Source: JABDGM01 sp963738665 (GTDB lineage: Bacteria > Planctomycetota > Planctomycetia > Pirellulales > Lacipirellulaceae). Taken from it: 64,000 nucleotides of DNA. Each line of letters begins with the position of its first letter. Position 1 is the first letter of the stretch. Below are positions 51,360 through 60,181 of the stretch, one piece after another. The notes under the pieces were generated by a model that was given only the letters and a program-made list of their open reading frames with translations, was not told the DNA's origin and did no database searches. The position numbers and the translations under genes were made by a program. Where the stretch lies: assembly GCA_963738665.1 (NCBI GenBank), contig CAVTXL010000011.1, positions 124,001-188,000 of the forward strand, read 5' to 3'.

Positions 51360-52939
51360 ATGAGACTGCCTTTGGTATTGGCGAATCTTTTGCTGGCCGC
51401 GCCGGCTTTCGCGCTCGATGGCCAGGTCCAAATCCACGATCCGTCCACGATCGCCTTCTGCGACGGCAAGTATTACACCTACGGCACGGGCGGCACGCCT
51501 CTCGTCTCCGACGACGGCTGGACCTGGCGCAGCGGCACGAGGGCCGCGCGCACCGGCGCCGCCCCTGACGTGATCCACATCGGCGACCGCTACTTCATGT
51601 ACATTTCCGGCGTCACGATGATCTCCAGCAAGTCGCTCGATCCCCAGTCGCCCGACTACAAATGGGAGGATGGTGGACGCATCGCCGGCTCCGAAGGGCC
51701 GGAAGATTTCATCAATCCCATCGATCCGGCGCCTTCCTCGACCCAACCACAGGCCGGCTCTGGCTCACGTACGGCTCCTATTATGGCTACACCCGTTTGG
51801 TCGAGCTCGACCCCCACACCGGCAAGCGCCTTCACCCCGATCAGCCGGCGGAAAACATCGGCATCAATCTGGAAGCTACCACGATGATTTATCGCGATGA
51901 CTGGTACTATCTCCTTGGCACTCACGGCAGTTGCTGCGCCGGCGGCAGCTCGGGCTACAATATTCGCGTCGGCCGCGCCAAGCACGTCACTGGCCCGTTC
52001 GTCGACAACATGGACGTGCCTCTGCTCGAAGGTGGCGGCAAGCTGCTTATCGGTTCGGGCGGCCGAGTCGTCGGTCCCGGCCACTTTGGCCTGATCGACC
52101 TGGGCGACGAAGTCCAAAAATTCTCGATGCATTGGGAAGCCGACCTCGACCGCGGCGGGGCCAGCGTGCTCGATATCCGCCCCCTCCTATGGAAAGACGG
52201 CTGGCCGATCGCCGGCGAAAACCTCAAGGAAGGCACGTACGAAATTGAATCAGTCCGCACTGGGACGGCGCTGCAGTTGGCAGTCGAAGACACGCCCGTC
52301 GGCGGCCGCCGTGGCCGTGGCGGCCGCGGACGTGGCGGCCGAGGTCCAGCCGACGGTGCTGTTGGCCGCGGCCAAGGAGGGCCAGGGGCGCCAGCGGCGG
52401 TGCAGGCGGATCAAGGCACGCCAGCCGGCGACAACGCGGCCGGCGGTGACGCCGCCGGACGCGGCAACGGCCGAGGCACGCAGCGCCGCGGCGGTGGCCG
52501 CGGCCTGTTTGGCGGCCAGGGCGGCGTGATTCCGAACCAGGACGTCGCCCAAGTCTCCGCCAATTGGCCCGCCGGCAACATCGACGTTCGGCTGTCCAAT
52601 TACATGCTGCAGGCGCAGCAGAAATGGACCGTTGCACCCGTCGCCGATGCCGGCGGCTTCCTCGGCTCGCCCTTTTTCAAGATTATGATCAGCGGCACCG
52701 ACCGCGCGCTGGCCGCGACCGAAGACGGCGAATTGGTCACAGTCCCCGCCTTCACCGGCGGCCCACAGCAGCTCTGGCAAATCGACCAGCTCACCGACGG
52801 CACGTACCGCATCATGCCCAAGGCAGCTCTGAATTCCAAAGAGCGGCTCGCCCTGTCAGCAATCGGCAGCAGCTCCGCGACGCTGTCGAAATTCGACCCT
52901 AACAGTGACAAACAACGCTGGCTGTTCAAAACGCCGTAG
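51360..52939 (+). CDS. Exported GH43-like arabinosidase-type protein with RG-rich linker and beta-trefoil-like C-terminus, one frameshift
   Basis: ATG 51360 gives a signal peptide (RLPLVLANLLLAAPAFA). GH43 motifs follow: QIHDPSTIAFCDGKYYTYGTG with the general-base Asp in HDPS, and APDVIHIGDRYFMYISG. A shift near 51728, after FINPIDP, is bridged to GAFLDPTTGRLWLTYGSYYG; this restores the blade with a pKa-modulating Asp (IDPGAFLD). GINLEATTMIYRDDWYYLLGTHG supplies the likely acid Glu. A long Arg/Gly-rich linker (about 52300-52520) precedes a C-terminal domain of ~140 residues with QQLWQIDQLTDGTYRIMPK and KQRWLFKTP, similar to ricin-type lectin repeats. Likely an extracellular alpha-L-arabinan hydrolase. 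Confidence 0.85.
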
Positions 52940-53027
52940 CAACCCGGTAGCGATCGAATCCAGGGAATACAAGCCTAGCGAAATTGAAGCCCATAATTTC
53001 TACGCCCTGAATAGGCAGCGTGTGACA

Positions 53028-53048
53028 GCCCAGGCCAAAGGCCTGGGT
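53028..53048. repeat. Palindromic element, family B copy 1
   Basis: CCCAGGCCAAAGGCCTGGG is an almost perfect palindrome. A 21-base match with one mismatch occurs at 61841-61861. Upstream words (CCTGAA..AGGCA...TGTG) are also shared, so the mobile unit is longer than the hairpin. Confidence 0.7.
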
Positions 53049-53124
53049 AAGCTGTGCTAATACATTACGTTAGCCCTGTAAGGACGTGATACACGTTCGT
53101 AAATTACTAAATGATGTGATTCCC

Positions 53125-54073
53125 ATGCATTGCAATCGGAACAGGCACGTTTTCGTGTTCGCCATCTGGGCCTCCTCCATGCTACTTGCAATAGCCGCCA
53201 CCTCGGCGCACGTCTCCGCCGCCGAGCCGAAGATCCGCGTCCTGATCACCGACGGCGCCAGCAACCACGACTGGCGCCTCACCACCCGCTGCATTCGCGG
53301 CATCCTCGAGCCGACCGGCCTGTTCGATGTCGCCGTCGCGACCGCGCCTCCCACCGCCCACTCGCCCGCTTGGGAAACCTGGCGGCCCAAGTTCCGCGAT
53401 TACGACGTCGTCATTCAGCATTACAACAATCTGTTCGGCGGCGGCGCCTGGCCGGCCGAAGTTCGCGGCGTTCGAGGATTTCGTCCGCCAGGGCGGCGGC
53501 GTCTATATCTGGCACTCGGGCAATAACTCGTTTCCCGAATGGCCCGAATACAACAAAATGATCGGCCTCGGCTGGCGCAAAAAGAATCAGGGCATCGCCC
53601 TTCGCGTCGACGACAACGAACAAATCGTCCGCATCCCCGCCGGCGAAGGGCCCGACACGAACCACGGCGACCGCATCGACGCCCTCATCGTCCGGCTTGG
53701 TGATCACCCCATTCACCAGGGCCTGCCACGCCGCTGGAAGGCCGCCAACATCGAGGTCTACAACTACCCCCGTGGCCCCGCCGAAAACCTCGAAGTGTTG
53801 TCCTACGCCAACGACGAAGTACGCGCGAAGATGAATTGGCCGATCGAGTGGACCGTCACCTATGGCAAAGGCCATATCTATAACTCAACGCTCGGCCATG
53901 TCTGGAAAGGCGACGTCCAGCCCGTTACCGTCCGCGACGCCGGCGTGCAAACCCTGCTCGTACGAGCACTCCAATGGCTCGCCCAGCGGCCCGTGACGTA
54001 CCCCGTGCCCGCCGATTATCCCACCGCGACCGCCACCTCCGTCCGCGGCGAATTGAATTTACCAGCAGAATAG
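53125..54073 (+). CDS. Exported ThuA domain protein, one frameshift
   Basis: ATG 53125 gives a signal peptide (FVFAIWASSMLLAIAATSAHVSA). The ThuA (trehalose utilization, glutamine-amidotransferase-like) fold begins IRVLITDGASNHDW and DYDVVIQHYNNLFGGGAWP. A shift near 53462 follows, and the next frame continues FAAFEDFVRQGGGVYIWHSGNNSF, NHGDRIDALIVRLGDHPIHQGLP, IEWTVTYGKGHIYNSTLGHVW. ThuA proteins are common in planctomycetes near sugar oxidation genes and bind or process sugars; no catalytic Cys is present at the glutaminase position. It is flanked by other exported sugar-related genes. Confidence 0.88.
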
Positions 54074-54081
54074 CCATATAG

Positions 54082-54104
54082 CCGGCCCCTCTGGGGCCGG
54101 TTTC
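54082..54104 (+). terminator. Possible terminator after the ThuA gene
   Basis: CCGGCCCC (54082-54089) and GGGGCCGG (54093-54100) form a perfect stem with a 3-base loop, followed by TTTCC. A related CGGCC...GGCCGGTTTCC follows at ~54118-54140, so it may instead be a repeat element. Confidence 0.45.
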
Positions 54105-54182
54105 CTAGCTCGCTGTCGGCCTCCCTGCGGCCGGTTTCCACCACCAACGCGCATGGCAGCACAACCCCATCCAAGGTCTACC

Positions 54183-54880
54183 ATGAAAACCCTCCCCACT
54201 CACTTCGTGCCTCTTTCGATCACCGTCACCGCCGGCCTGTTCCTCTTTCTAGCCGCCACTCAATTCGCAGCCGCCCAAAACTTTGGCGGCACGCTAACCC
54301 GGCCCGATTCCGCAGACAAAGCGCCCCGCGCCGACGGCTTCATCCAGCGCTGGCTGGTCCTCGAACCGGTCGCCTCCGGCAGCCTCGCCCAAAACGCCGT
54401 CCAAACGGCCGTGAAATCCGAACCCTTCGCGAACCTGCTCAAGGAAATGCCCCACGACGGCGAAGAGGTAACGGTCGGCGGCAGTGAGCTCACTTGGCAC
54501 GCGGTCGACACCAAAAATTACAACGTCAACCTCTATCACTTCGCTTCCTCGTTTGACAGATCCCCCACGAACGCGCTCTTCTTGGCCCTCACTATCGTCA
54601 ACTGCCCCGATGAGATGCCCGGCGTCCGCCTGGCCATCGGCTCGAACGCGGCCTCGGTTTGGTGGGTCAACGGCCAGGAGGTGATCGGCATCTACAACGA
54701 CCGCCAGACGGTCGTCGATGACGGCGTCTCGAAACGCCTCACGCTCAAGAAGGGGGCCAACTTCATTCGCGCCGCCATCGTCAACGCCGGCGGCGCCACC
54801 GACTTCTGCGCCGCCTGCTCGACCGCGAAGAAAAGCCGCTCACCAACTTCAAAATCAGCCTGCCCGCCGAAACGAAATAG
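54183..54880 (+). CDS. Exported beta-sandwich protein of unknown function, one frameshift
   Basis: ATG 54183 starts a signal peptide (ITVTAGLFLFLAATQFAAA). The mature part (GFIQRWLVLEPVASGSLAQN, GGSELTWHAVDTKNYNVNLYHFA, VRLAIGSNAASVWWVNGQEV, LTLKKGANFIRAAIVNAGG) has the repeating strands of accessory beta-sandwich domains found beside planctomycete esterases and glycosidases. It contains no visible catalytic motif. Near 54812 the frame shifts; the corrected ending reads LLDREEKPLTNFKISLPAETK with a stop at 54878-54880. Probably part of the exported set with ThuA and GH43 upstream. Confidence 0.72.
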
Positions 54881-54911
54881 CAACTTTCGCAGCTGCGGCC
54901 GACTGCAAACC

Positions 54912-54945
54912 ATCTCCCCCTGGGCGAGGGCAGGGTGAGGGAGCC
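54912..54945. repeat. REP-like element, family D copy 3
   Basis: ATCTCCCCCTGGGCGAGGGC followed by AGGGTGAGGGAG shows the same motif order as the elements at 13925 and inside aat. It lies between the beta-sandwich gene and tRNA-Ser. Confidence 0.5.
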
Positions 54946-54988
54946 CCACCAACAACAGCAAACGCAATTGTCGCTCGAATCACCAAGC

Positions 54989-55070
54989 GGAGGGCACGGG
55001 ACTCGAACCCGCAACCGGTTTCCCGGCACCACATTTCCAGTGTGGCCGCTAGCCAATTCGCTTACCCTCC
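54989..55070 (-). tRNA. tRNA-Ser (anticodon GGA)
   Basis: Read on the minus strand, the 7-base acceptor stem GGAGGGT pairs with GCCCTCC (one T-G pair). The anticodon arm CCACA-CTGGAAA-TGTGG presents GGA, decoding UCC. A class II variable arm with CCGG GAAA CCGG marks serine, and the T arm has GCGGG-TTCGAGT-CCCGT. Total 82 bases; the 3' CCA is not encoded. An accessory pocket of restriction remnants lies on its 5' side. Confidence 0.93.
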
Positions 55071-55798
55071 AGAACTGCGATAGAAGTCTCCATCGTATCC
55101 GGTGTTCCGACCGAGCAGAAGAGTCGAAGTGTCCGGAGCGGCCGAGCGTTGGCCGCGCACTGGGTGAATTTGTTTCGTAGCCGGGGGCTAGCGCCCGGCG
55201 GCTAAAATTATCGGCCGGCTTGCGTTCGCGGGCGGCTCTTTCGATGGGATTTGAAACTGGTTCTGGGAACCACAAGCTGTTGTGGTTCGATTTCGCCTCG
55301 CGCTTCACGAATTTTTTTTCTGAAACGCGCGAGGCGATATTCGGACAGTACGGATCGCGGCCGATTGTGCAAGTGCCGTGGTGGCCGGTGTTTGCGAGTT
55401 GCGGTCCACCCAAAGACGAACGAATAACGCCCCAGGGGTGGGGCCAAATTCCGGACGTCCTTCGGCCGCGCAGTCGAGAATTGTGGTCGCGCGGTTGAAG
55501 CACCGTGCGCAGAGCGAGCGCGACCGCGGATCGGAACCCCATTGGGCCGCGCGGCTGGGCGAGCTATCCGGTTGCCAAAGAGCCGTATTGGGAATCTGAT
55601 GTGATTCTAACCGTTGCATGAACGCCTGTCCAGACCCCTTTTTTTGGCCAGTCAGAATTGAGGGATGAGGTCGAGGATCGACGAGCCTGATGGGTTTTAT
55701 CACAGCGGCACGGAGGGCACGCGAAGATAATGTCGGCCGTGGGGAAGGCGGTGAGAAGGCAATTGGGGCCGGTTGGCCGGCGGGGCGGCAATACGTTA
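55071..55798. other. Accessory spacer right of tRNA-Ser
   Basis: 728 bases without an intact gene. A palindromic TAGCCGGGGGCTAGCGCCCG element occupies 55178-55207. Short frames show no motif that I can name. Confidence 0.4.
55178..55207. repeat. REP-like palindrome (AGCCGGGGGCT type)
   Basis: AGCCGGGGGC and GCCCGGCGGCT are inverted copies around a TA centre. It is the only copy of this type in the window. Confidence 0.5.
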
Positions 55799-56060
55799 CG
55801 ATCGCGCGGTCGGAGCCGGCAACCGCTGAACCCGAACCTGAGTCAGTCGGCCGTCGACGAGATGCTGATCCAGCACCTGTTAACGATCCGGCTGTTCGAC
55901 ACGATCTTCGACAACCCGGATTTTATCCGTCCCAACGTGATCGCGGGCGAGGTCGAAAAGGTGATCGCCGCGCCGGCCTCGAGGGCGTTCAACCGCGAGC
56001 AGTTTTTGAAAAGAACAAGTGGGAATACGAGAGATTTGACTTCAAGATTCGCCAATAGGC
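55799..56060 (+). pseudogene. Remnant of a type ISP-like restriction helicase/methylase
   Basis: The frame in this interval encodes NLSQSAVDEMLIQHLLTIRL, FDTIFDNPDFIRPNVIAGEV and EKVIAAPASRAFNREQFLK. This is a conserved internal segment of large single-chain type ISP restriction-modification proteins (pattern EMLIQHLLTERLFRTIFNNPDF...NVIAxEIEKVI...SFNRxxFL). The remaining domains (helicase, methylase, target recognition) are missing on both sides and the frame ends just after. It is therefore a deletion relic, not a working enzyme. Confidence 0.6.
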
Positions 56061-56208
56061 CACGGACTACGCGGAGTGTTCGGATTTCGTCGTGTCGAGA
56101 ATAGAGGTAATTCTCAAAAAGACAATTGAATCAGCCAACAAAACGCCAGACAATAAATGCTACGGTGGGTTTCTTCAAGACTATGCCCCCGACACCCGGC
56201 CCAAACAG

Positions 56209-57357
56209 CTACCTCAATCCCTCGATCAGCTTCTTCAATGCCGGGATGGTTTCCTGGTGGATCTTTTGCTCGGATGGCACGTAGCTCTGTTGCGGAGGAG
56301 GAGCTACAAGTGCATGCTCGAGTTGCGTTTTGAACTCCTCTGCTGCCAATTCGCTCATGGCGGGATACTCTCTTGCGACCCAGGCCTCCCTGGCATCTGG
56401 TCGGTTAACGTCAGGTCTCCCATTACCCAGGAGGAGACGAGGGAATAGTTCGCGCACATCGCTGGGTGCAAGGAACGCACCGATACCGTGCATCAGGGGG
56501 CGTTGGCACGCCTGGACGAAATGTGCGTTCAGCACCACCTTTAAGTGGCCGAGGATTAACTTGCGTTCCTCTTCATCAAGAAACTGTAGGTCACTGGCCC
56601 GAAAAAAATGCCTCTCGTACATGTCAATCCTGGCAGGGACTGCCGCCTTGAGCGTGGCTTCGTACTTCAGCACTGCCTCGTGTTTTACCGGGCTGTCAGC
56701 CTGGTCGAAGCATATTCGATAGCACTTTTCGAAAGTCTCGCCCGGGCTATTCTTGTTGTCAGAGTTTGCCTTCCAGCGTTCGAGAGAATCCGGCAGGTAT
56801 TTGAGAAGGAGCAAGCGTCGCTCAGTGTCGTTTATTCCCTTTAGGTGGTCGTCAAGGATTGTAGTCCTTGGATGCCGGAGTAGTTTCTCCGTAATATCGT
56901 CCGCAGTGGGACCGTATACTTCCATTCTCTTTTTCACGACATCGCCAACGATCCGCTTTACGATAGCCTCCGCCAAAGCAGCCCCGTCGCTGTCAACCCG
57001 CTCTCTCAGCCGCTTCATTCGGCCTGGGTGAATCAAGTTACGGAAGTTCTTGATGACCGTACAGGTCTTCTCGGCGTCGTCGTCGAGGATGTGTTCCGCT
57101 TGACACGCCTCGATGCAATCTGAAAGATCCATTTTCAGGATCCTTTCATCGTCCCATTGGTTGTACTTGACGGCGAAGAGGTAGTCGATGAGGACGGCCT
57201 CGACGATGCTCCCGGCGAGGACGTGAACGCACTTCCACGCCCCGGCTATCCTTGTCGACTCGAGTTCAGCAAGGTCGTTTTCGAGACTGCTTCGGAACTC
57301 GTCGTCAGTGATAAATCGGAAGAGTGACTGTTCAAGCGGCTTGATCTCGGCAATCAT
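56209..57357 (-). CDS. HEPN-like orphan protein, candidate defence gene
   Basis: Intact 382-residue, mostly helical protein. The first ~150 residues (WKCVHVLAGSIVEAVLIDYL, then CIEACQAEHILDDD and KNFRNLIHPGRMKRL) match the layout of HEPN/DUF4145-like domains. R106-N107-x-x-H110 resembles the Arg-His signature of HEPN ribonucleases, although the spacing (R-x3-H) is shorter than the canonical R-x4-6-H. The second half (RRLLLLKYLPDSLERWK, RIDMYERHFFRASDLQFL) is unrecognised. Composition is less GC-rich than neighbours, and the gene lies between a type ISP relic and a DUF559 relic, which suggests acquisition as part of a defence pocket. Function is inference. Confidence 0.55.
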   Translation of the reverse strand: MIAEIKPLEQSLFRFITDDEFRSSLENDLAELESTRIAGAWKCVHVLAGSIVEAVLIDYLFAVKYNQWDDERILKMDLSDCIEACQAEHILDDDAEKTCTVIKNFRNLIHPGRMKRLRERVDSDGAALAEAIVKRIVGDVVKKRMEVYGPTADDITEKLLRHPRTTILDDHLKGINDTERRLLLLKYLPDSLERWKANSDNKNSPGETFEKCYRICFDQADSPVKHEAVLKYEATLKAAVPARIDMYERHFFRASDLQFLDEEERKLILGHLKVVLNAHFVQACQRPLMHGIGAFLAPSDVRELFPRLLLGNGRPDVNRPDAREAWVAREYPAMSELAAEEFKTQLEHALVAPPPQQSYVPSEQKIHQETIPALKKLIEGLR

Positions 57358-57589
57358 TGCTCGCCCCTTCGGCGTTGGTTAGACCACTCGCTTCGGACAC
57401 GTGGTACTGTGAGGAAGTTCACTCCCCCTCGTTCTCTGCACTGTGTCCAAACGGATTGTTATGTCAAATTCAGGCGTGATTCAGTAGAGGAGATCGCATC
57501 TGCCTGGCAAGTAATTCGTCGGTCGTTGGTCGGACGATCGGTAGTCCCACTTGGCATCCATTTATCCTGCGGCGGCCACCGCGTCAAGC

Positions 57590-57869
57590 AAGCGCATCCG
57601 CAACTCTCGCGGCTATAAGTTCCGCCGTCAGCACCCGTTGCGCCCGTGCGTGCTGGACGTCTTCTGTAAAGAGAGAATGTTGGTTATTGAGCTAGACGGT
57701 GCGGGGCCCAAGGCGAAGAGAAGCAGTTGTGCGACGAGCGCCGCAGCGAGTACCTTTCACAATAGGGCATTCGCCGTTCGCGATTCCGTAATGACGCATG
57801 CACAACGATACAGTGCGCGTACTTCAAGATATTCTGGCTGCGCTGCGAGCGGGGGCAGCTGACGGCTGA
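57590..57869 (+). pseudogene. Decayed DUF559 (Vsr-like endonuclease fold) gene
   Basis: One frame reads SRGYKFRRQHPLRPCVLDVF and CKERMLVIELDG, the core of DUF559 proteins (GxKFRRQxPxxxYxxDFxCxxxxLxIExDG). After a shift, a second frame gives LCDERRSEYLSQ then an in-frame stop, followed by GIRRSRFRNDAC. A third gives VRVLQDILAALRAGAADG and the final stop at 57867-57869. All pieces are in the expected order, so the gene is recognisable but broken several times. The N-terminus is not clear. Confidence 0.7.
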
Positions 57870-57905
57870 TGGCCCTGCCCGGGTTGAACGGCACCGCAGC
57901 CTTCA

Positions 57906-59222
57906 TTAATCCTGCGGCTGAATCAGCTTGATAAACTCTTTATTCGAGTTGAATTTGCCGAGCTTCGTCGTTAGCTGTTCCATCGCGTCGACGTGGTGCA
58001 TACTCGACAACGTCCTCCGCAGCATCGTCGCGGCGTGCAGCGTTTCTTGCGGCAGCAGCTTTTCTTCGCGGCGGGTGCCCGATTGCTCGATGTCGATCGC
58101 CGGCCAGATGCGGCGGTCGGCCAGCTTGCGGTCGAGCACCAGCTCCATGTTGCCGGTCCCCTTGAACTCCTGGAAAATCAGATCGTCCATGCGGCTGCCC
58201 GTGTCGATCAACGCGGTGCCGACCACCGTCAGCGAGCCGCCTTCTTCGAACGCGCGGGCCGTGGCAAACAGCTTCTTTGGCACGTCCATCGCTTTGATGT
58301 CCACGCCGCCGCTCATCGTGCGGCCCGTATTGCCGACCCATTTGTTGAACGCCCGCGCCAGCCGCGTGATCGAATCCAAGAGCATGAACACGTCCTTGCC
58401 CATTTCGGCCAACCGCCTGCACCGCTCGACCACCAACTGCGACAGCCGGACATGGCTTTCGACGTCGCGGTCAAGGCTGGAGGCGAACACCTCACCCTTG
58501 ATGATCCGCTGCATGTCGGTCACTTCTTCGGGCCGCTCGTCCACCAAGAGCACGATCATCGCGATATCGGGGTAGTTGGTCGTGACCGCATTGGAGATGT
58601 TCTGGATCAGGATGGTCTTGCCCGTCCGCGGCGGCGCCACGATCAGCGCCCGCTGGCCTTTTCCCAGCGGCGTGAGCAGGTCCATCACCCGCGTGCTGAT
58701 CGGCTGCTGGCCCGTTTCCAAGCGAAGCCATTCTTCCGGGTTGATCGGCGTGAGCTCGTCGAAGCTCTTCACCTTCGAGTAGTGTTCCGGCGCAATGCCA
58801 TCGACGTCCAAAATCTCTTTGAGGCGCGGGCCCTGGCCGCGGCGGTGCCGCTGAACCATGCCGCTGATCAGTACGCCTTCCCGCAGACCGAACTTCTCGA
58901 TCATCGTGCCCGGCACGAAGGGATCGGTTCGCTCGCGGGTGAAATTCGTGGCTGGATCGCGGAGAAAGCCGTACCCGTTGGGGTGCATCTCCAGCACGCC
59001 CGAGCCAGCCACCAGCGGCAGTGGTTCGCCATTATCGGGGTAATCCATTTCCTGCCGGCTGGCCATCGCCGGTCCGCCGCCTGAGCGGCGCCGGCCGCCC
59101 CGGCCCTGGCCCCCTTGCCGGCCCTGGTTTCCGCGGCTGCCGTAACCTCCCTGTTGACGTCCTCGGTAGCGGCCACCGCCTCCGCCGCCTCCGCCACCGC
59201 CCCCACGCTTCTTTTTGGCCAT
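57906..59222 (-). CDS. rho: Transcription termination factor Rho with RGG-rich N-terminal extension
   Basis: ATG 59222 (MAKKKRGG) is the likely start; an in-frame ATG lies 18 bases upstream. Residues ~4-48 are Gly/Arg/Gln-rich (GGGGGGRYRGRQQGGYGSRG and similar). The primary RNA-binding OB domain follows (GVLEMHPNGYGFLRDP, about 75-90), then the RecA-like motor: Walker A APPRTGKT (about 196-203), VDERPEEVTDM, Q-loop SLDRDVESHVRLSQLVVERCRRLAEMGKDV, R-loop NTGRTMSGGVDIKAM. The hexameric helicase ends transcription. The extension replaces the usual N-terminal helical domain. Intact. Confidence 0.97.
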   Translation of the reverse strand: MAKKKRGGGGGGGGGGGRYRGRQQGGYGSRGNQGRQGGQGRGGRRRSGGGPAMASRQEMDYPDNGEPLPLVAGSGVLEMHPNGYGFLRDPATNFTRERTDPFVPGTMIEKFGLREGVLISGMVQRHRRGQGPRLKEILDVDGIAPEHYSKVKSFDELTPINPEEWLRLETGQQPISTRVMDLLTPLGKGQRALIVAPPRTGKTILIQNISNAVTTNYPDIAMIVLLVDERPEEVTDMQRIIKGEVFASSLDRDVESHVRLSQLVVERCRRLAEMGKDVFMLLDSITRLARAFNKWVGNTGRTMSGGVDIKAMDVPKKLFATARAFEEGGSLTVVGTALIDTGSRMDDLIFQEFKGTGNMELVLDRKLADRRIWPAIDIEQSGTRREEKLLPQETLHAATMLRRTLSSMHHVDAMEQLTTKLGKFNSNKEFIKLIQPQD

Positions 59223-60181
59223 GTGCATGATGTCCTTCACAATCGTAAATGTTCGCTGCCCGGAGATGTCAGCGTTTCTTGGCCGAGTAGTTCCGTGAGA
59301 GCGTACATAGGTCCGCGGTCCGATCCGCGAATGTTCGGGTACTCACGTGCTCCTACTCACATACGGCGGCAATAGAATCCGCCGCTCGGGAAAAAGTCGT
59401 CGCCCTCGGTGACACGAATCCATGACTTAGCGCGTAACCGTAGCGCGAATGAAAACTGGATGCAGCTTTAAACTGCTCTGCGCGCCGTGTCTTCACAGCA
59501 ACCGCGCAGGGAAAAACGTAAAAGCAGATGTCAGCGTTCACCTACCGCAATGGAACCGACGGCCCCGAGTACGGTATCGCACCGAACCCACGGGGCCAGG
59601 GACGCTCCAACGGAAACCCTTCCGCTCAAGAAAAAATCCTGTACGCGGGAAGGCGGCCTTCGACTTGCCGGACAGCGGATGCCTGGGCGCGACGTACTTG
59701 CGACCCGTCTCTTTACTCTCGCTGCCAAGAAGCCAAAGCGTTTGGCCGGTAGAACCTGCCCCGATCGGGCAGGATGTTCAACTCATGCGTATTCTTGACC
59801 ATAAATCGGCCGGTGTCAAGCTGTGCATCGATGCCGTCCGGCAAAATTTATGGGAATTTCGGCCTTCAAGTGCCTCTTCGCCCCGGGAAGTGCATATTTT
59901 CGCTCGCTTCGACACGTCGCCCAAGTGCGGCGAACCTGCTTTCAATGCTCAACAAGTTGCGGAAACATTGCTTGAAAATATCGGTCTCCGCGTCCCTGTC
60001 CTCGCCCTCAATGACCCTCCTCGGCGCCTCCTCGCCGGCATTTTCGCCAAGATTTGCCTAATCGGCAAGTTTTAACGCAAGTCGCTTGCGAACGTCGCCG
60101 ATAACCCCCACGAGATGTGCGATCGCTCGCGCGGCGTGGACGCTTGCGCAACGTTTCGCCTGCAACGTCAAGGATGATGCC
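59223..60181. other. Divergent spacer between rho and the thioredoxin-YHS gene
   Basis: About 960 bases. A plus-strand frame runs from 59449 to 60075 but has no motif, signal or codon pattern supporting a protein. It likely includes the rho leader, which is commonly long because of autoregulation. Confidence 0.35.

Noticed and set aside
54989..57869. Classic tRNA-Ser integrative element with attachment sites
   Set aside because: The accessory genes lie on the 5' side of the tRNA, no duplicated tRNA 3' end was found, and there is no integrase.
59449..60075. A 208-codon open frame between rho and the thioredoxin-YHS gene
   Set aside because: No domain, signal peptide, ribosome site or consistent codon pattern supports it.
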